A program made the position numbers and the translations under genes. From Alopecurus myosuroides (lineage: Eukaryota; Streptophyta; Magnoliopsida; Poales; Poaceae), in the NCBI GenBank assembly GCA_028641055.1, contig CM054058.1, positions 242,902,187 to 242,966,186 on the forward strand: a DNA stretch of 64,000 nt. Direction: 5' to 3'. Under the pieces are notes generated by a model. It saw nothing but the letters and a program-made list of their open reading frames with translations. It was not told where the DNA came from and searched no databases. Of the stretch, positions 56,966 through 64,000 are shown in pieces. How positions within the stretch are numbered: the stretch's first letter is position 1; every line of letters starts with the position of its first letter.

Positions 56966-58006
56966 AAACGCCCCCCCTTGAAGGAATCGCGCCCCGAGAT
57001 TCCTACTGAGAAAAGAAAAGGTCCAGAAACTTCTTGGGAAGATCCTCTTGAGCTGTGATACGTGAAACACATCGTGCACATTGGATAGACGTCAGGGCAT
57101 TAGCAAACCACCGGAACATTTTCAAGTAAAGGGAGAGGTTTTGTACCAAGGGTGTATAGCTGAATGGAATTTGATTCATTTGGAGAATGGATTATCTGGC
57201 TAGAATGGTGGAACAGAGTTATTGACATCAATGCAACACCAAGAATAATCATCAATGTCAGAATCATCAACATGAGAGTAACGAGGAATATGTGGCCTCC
57301 CATTAGAATTGGATTGTTCCTACTTATCTTGGAAGTCAACATTTGAGATCCCGGGGAGTGAACAGAGTTTTGATTTCTTAGTGGAACCAGAATTGGGTTG
57401 TATGTTGTGGAAAAGATTGTTGGCACAAAGGAATGTGATGCTCCGGTATCAAATAACATTTTAACTGGATAAGAGTTTACGAGGAAGTTTTTGATTAGAC
57501 GCCGGTAGAAGATTTGAAGTGGAAAACAACAACAAGATTTCAACGGACGAAAAGGATGTTGAGAAGAACAGGATATCAACATCGGGGAAAACGAGAACAA
57601 AACTCCTGAGGTACTACGGGAAACCCATCCGGGCTTCTAAAGGATCAATATCTACTGCTTAAGGAATAGAGGATCTGCTTCCGGGGCTTACACGCCTCCG
57701 TTCTCAATCGTGAGTAGGCAACATGATAAATCATGTCACAACCACCTCCATTCCTATGGTCTAGTAGATATAACCATCCTAGAGAAACCAGAATTCGTGA
57801 AATCCTAACTTGAAAGTTTAGATGAGAAGGGAAAAACAACGTTACACTTCCTTACCAGAAAAAGGGAGGGTGGGTGGGGAAAGAAGAAAAAGAACAGAAT
57901 TCCTACTCTCACGTTTCATTTTTCCTATATAGCTACAAAATAGTTTCTAGACTCAACTGCGACCAGTAAAAAGGGATCCTACAGGCAGACAGGCTCTGAT
58001 ACCATT
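56966..58006 (-). pseudogene. Interior of element C: PPT, protease-like fragment, leader, PBS
   Basis: On the minus strand: PBS (57992-58004), a leader like A and B, then a frame from 57600 to 57100 containing a retropepsin motif ([12 protein letters not shown], near 57460) and the protease-RT linker ending in Val-Pro-Val-Val-Cys. It then jumps to the integrase-end motif (CACGATGTGTTTCA sense, near 57075) and the C-terminal codons, then PPT (plus 56967-56981). RT and most of integrase are deleted. The protease core is itself damaged after the linker start. Confidence 0.8.
57992..58004 (-). other. Primer-binding site of element C
   Basis: GGCTCTGATACCA on the plus strand, the reverse complement of the initiator-Met PBS, 2 nt from the 5' LTR terminus at 58007. 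Confidence 0.9.
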
Positions 58007-61000
58007 TGTCGCACCCGGACTTCTAGGGGATACTCACCGTACGAACTGAACAGTATTTTGGTTGGATTACGGGGCTTAACGGCTCCCGCGTCCCCTTACG
58101 GGTAGGCCAGCACTTATGTGCGACAACCAACCGTTACTGTTCACCGTCGATGTAAACTATCCCGTAGAAATCAGGACACTTCCATTGACGTACTTCAAAC
58201 CATACACACATGGTACGTCAACGGCGTTGAACAACTGATATCACAACAGATCTCTACGACACAAAAGATTGAAATAAGTTGCAACTGGCCCTCACTAGGG
58301 CAGAGAATAGCAAATACAACCATTCAGAGGGCACATGCCCCAACAATTCATCATTACATCACAGCGGAAGCATTCAACATGTCTGAGTACAGACAAGAAC
58401 CAAATAGGCCTAAGAGGCCGGAAACGAAAAGACGGAGCCCATCCACGAAGTCTCGGATCCTGCCCGGGTCCGCTATCTACTCGTCAGCAGTCTCGTCGTC
58501 ATACTCCACGTAGTAGCCACCATGTAGATCCTCGGAAACGTCGTCTGCGTAAACCACAGCCCCAAAGGGGTCAGTACATAAACGTACTGGCAAGCAAGAC
58601 TCACAGTTCACCAAAGTGTAACCCGTCAACACCAAGCACAGATGCTTTGGGTTCAACGGAAGGAAGGGGATATATAAAAGATGCTGCAACTGGCTGCGCT
58701 AACCAACTACAGAGATTCTACCACTTCCGGCTAACAGAAAGGAGATAAGATCGAGGATTGTAACCAACGGAAAGATAACTTCAAACAAACCCATCCTGGA
58801 TCTCGCCCCTTATCCAAAGAAGCAATCCGAGGATAACTCACACAGTTGTATTAAAGGTGAGTCAAGTTATTGTGTCATCAACCTATTACTAGTCAAGTTA
58901 TTAATCATTGGGTGTAACATGTTTGATCATTATGTTTAAGTTGTCCTGAGTACTTGTTAGCCAGTACTTTCACCAAGTAATCCATAACCGCGGAAAACAC
59001 GGCTTCTCGAGAAGATTATCCCTGCAGGGTTGCACCAATTTAGCCGTACACCCAAGAATAACCCGCCAGATGGGGAGCTAACCCACCAAGCGAGGTACTC
59101 TACACAACTCAACTCTTCTTCGCATCAAGCCCAAAGCACCTTGGGCGCACGGCTAATCGAGCCCAGAAGAAAATGGACCCTCATAGCGCTCTAAGAACGT
59201 GTCCCCCTATATGCCGACTACGAAAGTTCCACCCGGGTACCAAGGGCTCGCAAGATCATGCATGCAGCAAATGGAAAACCCGAACTAAATGAGGCGATTT
59301 GGACGAGATGCGAATCGAGTCAAATTGAGGGGGGCGCCCATACTCGCTTCCCACATGCGGGTAGTGCGCTCATCATGGATCAGTAGACAAGACCCTTTTC
59401 CTATTAGGGTCGACACTAGCAGGCCTCAAAACCACAAAGGGCCTCCTGCCGGTGCCTTATCATCAAATTTGTTATTAATAATAACATTAGCATGATTGAT
59501 TGATTAAACATCGAGCCCCCAGAACATAATAGAAATAGTAACAGAAAGTAACGGGTAACAGACTCGAGCAAAACAACCTAAGCATGCTAGTAAGACATTG
59601 GCTCAAACAATGGGTTGTAGGAAGGGAGATGAGGCAATATCAGTGTTAAGGGATTCATGTGATGGGTTCGCAACAGAAACAACTACTACTAAGGCTAGCA
59701 GAAATAGACAATGGAAAGTATCGGTAACCAATGTTGAAAGGAACACGATGGTTCATGTGAGTGATAACTTGCCTGCAAAACCCAGTAGCCTGGTACTGAG
59801 CTAACTCCTTAGAAGGGATGTCGTAAATATCGTCGGTCTCAACGTCGTCGTGTATCCGAGAAGAAGCAAACAAACATTGCAGAAAGATAAACAATCAATA
59901 TAATGGCATAGGTGCACAAACATGGGATGATGCATGTCATGTTAATAGATGCATCAGAATAAACTACTTGACAAGATAGAAACAGGATTAAATGGACCCA
60001 TATGCAATTGGATTGCATATGGAAAGCCCATGAATTATGGTTGAATTAATTGTTTTACAACTAATCATCATATGAAAGTGGATTAGCATGATGCATGGAT
60101 GAGGAAAACAACAAAATAACAACAATAGAACCAAATGGAAATAAGGCTTAACAAGTTTAGAAATTCATTTATTAAGTGTTGGAATTTTGGTTACTTAAAG
60201 GTGTCACACAAGCCTTTGTTGTTTTCATCAAGTTTAATTGTTCAAAACAGATAACAAGGTTTATATTTGGAAAGAACACAAGATTTTGGGTGGATTACAT
60301 GTTTCACTTGTTGCAAAAGGATTTCAAACAAATTATTTATGAATTAAACAAGTTTAAGCAAGAATTAAATGAATTTAATTCAAACATGAACTTAAATGAA
60401 TTTTTATTTGTTCAAAACATTAAGTGAGATTCATATTTGCAAAGTTTATACTTTTATGGTTTGAAAACATATTTTATATGTTCAAAAATATTTTAAATTA
60501 AGCAAGTTATGATTTTATCAATTTTAATTAAATTAAACAAGTATTAAATTATTTAGGCAATTTAAATTAGTCAAACAATAAAAAAAAATTATATTTTAAT
60601 AGAACATTCAAAAAGGTGTGAAAAACATATTTTATTTGGATTATTTGAAAACAGTATGAATTAGTTATGAATTATTTCAATTTGCATTGGAATTATTCAA
60701 ATTTGAAATTTAAATGCATTTTAAAAATTCAAAACAGAACACAAGTTGAATATTTGGAAAGATTATGAAATTTGGATCAGAATTCATATAAAGTTTGTAT
60801 TTATTGGAATTATGAAACAAAAGATATTGAATTTCAAAGTTTGTTGATTATTCTGCTATTCAAATAGAAATTTGGAATTTTAGAAATTTGCACTGAAACA
60901 TTTGCTACCGAGCAGCTCTCTACCCACTGCCCCTGCCGCGTGGGCCAGAGGGGCCAGCGTGGCGCGCGCGTGGCAACCACCGCGGCTGACGGGTGGGCCA

Positions 61001-62768
61001 CTGGTGCAGGGAAGAAAAACCCAAAGGAAAAAGGGGGCGCAGCGGGGCTCGAACCCGCAACCTGGCCTCGCGCGCGGGCAGATGCTACCACTGCGCTGTG
61101 GAAGGGATTGTTGACAGAAGGGAACAGGCTAATGTTTTAAGGGATAGCTGTGGCGTAACTGAACCAAAGTTCAGTTGGCCTGAACTTCGTCAGGCAATCG
61201 ACTGTCGACTGAAACAGAGGGGTTCGGAGACAGTACAACGGCGGTACGACTCGCCGGCGGACGGCCACCGTGCGCGTGCTGCGCTGCCGCAACCGTGGTG
61301 GTGCGCTTGTGGGCTCGCGTGCAGCTGTGAGGAGGACGGAAAGAAGGAGGACGGTGAGCGGAGGGCACAATCACCTCCGATGCAGAGCTCGTTGGAGGCA
61401 GTCGACGGCGGCGGGAAACACGGTCGGCGGCGGCGCTACCAGCCCCCCTCGAGCTCGACGGTGATGTTGGGGATGGCCAGGGCGCGACGGCGGATCCATT
61501 TCCTCTGCTCCACGGAGGGAAGCATGATCCTCCCGGCGGCGACCCTCGCCGGTTCAGAGAGGTACGGCGGTGAGGCAGTGGTGGTTGCGGAGAGCGAACC
61601 CTGGTGAGAGAGATGGAGAGCTAGCAGAGAGGAGGGAGAGATGGCGGCGGTGGCTTGGGGAGCTAGGGCTAGAAGGTGGGTTATATGGGGAGTAGGGGCC
61701 CGTACGGCAAGCCATCCAGAGGGGGAGGAGGCGATCGGAGGGTGGGGTTGCCGTTCGTACAGGAGACGACGTCAGAGGAGGGAGAAAGGGGGGCAACGTG
61801 GAAGGGGTACTGGGCCAACGGAAGTGGGCTGGGCTAGGAGAAGGGAAGGAAAAGTGGGCTGGCTGGTTAGTGGGCTGGGGTTTAGGTGGTTAGCTGCTGC
61901 TCCTCCTCTTGATATATTCTGTTTCTTTTATTTTATTTTATTTTTGTGGAAAAACCAAATGGAAGGAAAAGATAAAATTTTGAGCTTTAGAAAATTAGGG
62001 AAAAATCAGGGGGTTTTGTTAGCTCAACATCTACCCCGTGACAACTTGGTTTTTGAAAATTTAAAAACTATTTGCTGTTTTCTCATTTGGTTTGAATTTA
62101 AATAACTTGGAATTTAATTGAGTAATAAAGAAAACAACAAAAATAATAGGGTGAACCCTATCATTAAAGTGTTTAAAATTATGGAAATAGTTGGGTAGTT
62201 TTCATGACTTGGAAGTTGGTGCTGTTTGAACTTGGATTATGTGATTGAATTTTATTATTAAAAGGTTATTGTCAATATTGTTTTAAGAATAGGGTGATCA
62301 AAGCATTTAATTGGAAACAAAGAGCACAACAAAAGGGTTTGGATTATTTTTAGTTGCAAAGAGGTGCTATTTAGTGATTTGGTTTGAATTTGAAAACAGT
62401 TTGGAAATTAATTGATTAATATGGAAAACACGGATTGTAATAGGGTAACCCCTATGATTTAATTTGATTAAATTAGTTGATTAAATTCATAAGTTCAAAT
62501 TGGTTCTGTTTAATGCATTTGATTTGAACTTGAAGGTGATTTGGAAATTATTTGTTTGATTAAAACCCACAATTTTAATAAGTGATCAACATGGAATAAA
62601 AATGGAACAATTTGGTTGTTATTATTAGAAATAACATTTTGGAAATTGTAACATCACAAGGATGAAACAAACAAAACAAATGCAATCAACATGATGCCAT
62701 GATGCAAAACATAAAATAACAGAGAGCAAAACATTCTAAAGGCTATTTTTCAGACTTGGGATGTTACA
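58007..62768 (-). repeat. 5' LTR of element C
   Basis: 4762 bp, nearly identical to 52203-56965 by eye (scattered single-base and short indel differences, for example in the A-rich run near 60583). The plus-strand start is TGTCGCACCC and the end GGGATGTTACA. Confidence 0.9.
61034..61098 (-). other. tRNA-like pol III cassette in the 5' LTR of C
   Basis: Same cassette as 55231-55295: B box plus 61045-61055, A box plus 61079-61090, T-run beyond plus 61033. GCGCTG here versus GCGTTG in the other LTR is the only difference I noticed; this copy pairs better. Confidence 0.6.
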
Positions 62769-64000
62769 TCATCCAACACTTTCAAATCTCTAACTGAGGC
62801 CATCTGATCCTTAGCAAACGAGAACAGTCTTGGAAATTTCATTGAGAGAATATTTCCCAGCCAATAATCTTTCCAAAATAAAACAGAATATCCATTCCCC
62901 ACTATGCAAGATGAAAATGAACACCAAGTATCAGATAATTGCATAATACCTTTCCACCAGAAGGATCCACAAGAGGTAACTGCATAGGGAACCGATTGAA
63001 AGTAGTATGCATTCCTGACCAGATTTACCCAAGGAATATCCACAGAGTTGTAAAATTTTGCTAGAAATTTGAGCAACAGTGCCCTGTTTTGAATCTGAAG
63101 ATTAATGACCCCCAAACCACCTTTACATTTGGGTTTACACACCATATCCCAAGCAGCCAAAGAGTTTACTCTTTTCTTGTTTTTGTCTTTCCTCCATAAA
63201 CATCTTATCCTTGCTTTATCAATAATATCAATGACTCCTTTAGGTATCACCAATTTGCACATATAATATGTGGGAAAAGAGGAAAGAACTGAGTTCACAA
63301 GCACCAAGCTGTCACCATATGAGAGAAAAGATACTGTTGCAGAAAGTCTCCTCTCAATTCTGTCAATGAGTGGAGCAAAATCCTTAATAGATGGTTTAGT
63401 GGTGCCCATAGGCAAGCCTAGATAGGTAAATCGCATAGAAGCCACCTTACAATCCAAAACATCAGCCAAATCAATAGTCTCCTGCTGAGAGATATTAATT
63501 GATATCATGGATGACTTGTTGAAATTCAACTTTAGTCCCGTGATATGAGCATAAAGGTTTAGCAGATTCTTGAATACCAACAATTGATCAGGATCAGCAG
63601 GTAAGATCACTAATGTATGATCAACATACTGAACAATAGGATAATCTCCTCCAATAGGAATTGGTAAACGAAGGCTTCCCTCCCCGAGAGCCAAGTTTAC
63701 AATACTTTGAAGCAAATCGTCGCCCAGAACATACAGAATAGGTGACAAAGGATCACCCTGCCTGATCCCTCTTCTACAAACAAAAGGTTTACCAGGGACA
63801 CCATTTAAAAGAACAGAAGAGGAGCCTGAAGAGAGAATTTCCTTCACCCATTTGATGACTAGAGGTGGGAACCCCTTAGAACTCAAAATCTGAAGGATGG
63901 CACTCTGTTCAATGGTATCAAAAGCTTTCTCAAAATCAATCTTGAAAATGACCACTTTCTGCTTAGATTGTTTACACTGTAAAATGTATTCAAAACACCA
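62769..64000 (-). pseudogene. LINE reverse transcriptase (ORF2), partial, piece 1 of 3
   Basis: Open on the minus strand from the window edge to the C insertion site. Motifs seen: FKIDFEKAFDT, RRGIRQGDPLSP, the catalytic box as QYVDH (instead of YADD), LKLNFNKSS and YLGLPMG, then Trp-Lys-Asp-Tyr-Trp (LFWKDYWLG). The second catalytic Asp is His, so this RT is inactive. The last four residues of the nominal ORF come from the C LTR and do not belong to the LINE. The N-terminus and endonuclease lie beyond 64000. Confidence 0.88.

Larger units (their letters stand above)
52203..62768 (-). mobile_element. Element C: short non-autonomous relative of A and B, minus strand
   Basis: 10,566 bp with LTRs 52203-56965 and 58007-62768, a perfect TCATC duplication, an initiator-Met PBS on the minus strand (57992-58004) and a PPT next to 56965. 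The interior is 1041 bp and keeps the leader plus a protease fragment, a different remnant from B's. The outer LTR parts match B closely, but the central GC-rich and tRNA-like part is different. It depends on another element for its proteins. Confidence 0.92.

Noticed and set aside
1..64000. CRISPR arrays, bacterial operons, riboswitches or rRNA genes
   Set aside because: None seen. The repeats present are LTRs, tandem units or microsatellites, and the gene structures are plant retrotransposon type.

Overview
The window looks like nuclear DNA from a large-genome grass, probably of the Pooideae. I infer this from the transposon families, the GC-rich/AT-rich alternation inside long LTRs, plant-type splice sites, and a plant GRF zinc-finger gene fragment. 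There is no sign of a prokaryotic operon, a CRISPR array, or an intact cellular gene. Nearly everything is nested retrotransposons, and most boundaries are fixed by TG..CA termini and 5-bp target-site duplications (TSDs).

Left half (1-38.7 kb). After a partial basic ORF end (1-162) and AT-rich spacer lies a broken GRF-type zinc-finger gene (1558-2181, continuing at 38652-38717). It was split by a Tat-lineage Ty3/gypsy element, here called E (2182-38646, minus strand, LTRs about 546 bp). E carries a decayed gag-protease-RT-RNaseH-integrase region on the minus strand (37.7-31.5 kb). Converging on it from the plus strand is a six-exon accessory gene with its own TATA box (3119 to 30890). That gene was later hit by a solo LTR of E's own family (30208-30751, TSD GCGGG) and by a 24.1-kb chromodomain gypsy element, A (3466-27594, TSD CTCCG, LTRs about 3.92 kb). 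A has an extra ORF upstream of gag, which I read as double-stranded-RNA-binding-like. That ORF is split by a minus-strand non-coding element, D (8332-18620, TSD ATAAC, 3.7-3.9-kb LTRs around only 472 bp). One D LTR is interrupted in turn by a 2.27-kb Helitron-like insert (12952-15224). A's gag-pol (19249-23640) stays in one frame from end to end but has three in-frame stops.

Right half (39.4-64 kb). A LINE on the minus strand is cut into three pieces (39427-40089, 52027-52202, 62769-64000). The first break is an unclassified LTR-like sequence, X, which itself carries element B (41263-51708, plus strand, TSD CGTGG/CATGG). The second break is element C (52203-62768, minus strand, TSD TCATC). 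B and C are related to A. Each has two LTRs of about 4.8 kb around only about 0.9-1.0 kb of scrambled gag/protease/integrase remnants, and they keep the same primer-binding site and polypurine tract as A. They are probably non-autonomous and were moved by an A-like partner.

Most interesting signals: (1) the spliced, separately promoted antisense gene inside E; (2) a shared architecture inside the long LTRs of A, B and C, and partly D, consisting of a GC-rich first exon, a tRNA-like pol III cassette followed by a T-run, an exon ending in a GC-type splice donor, an almost invariant CTTCTCGAGAAG block, and an acceptor leading to a short acidic conserved reading frame; (3) the dsRNA-binding-like ORF upstream of gag in A. 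All sequence comparisons were made by eye. No database search was possible.
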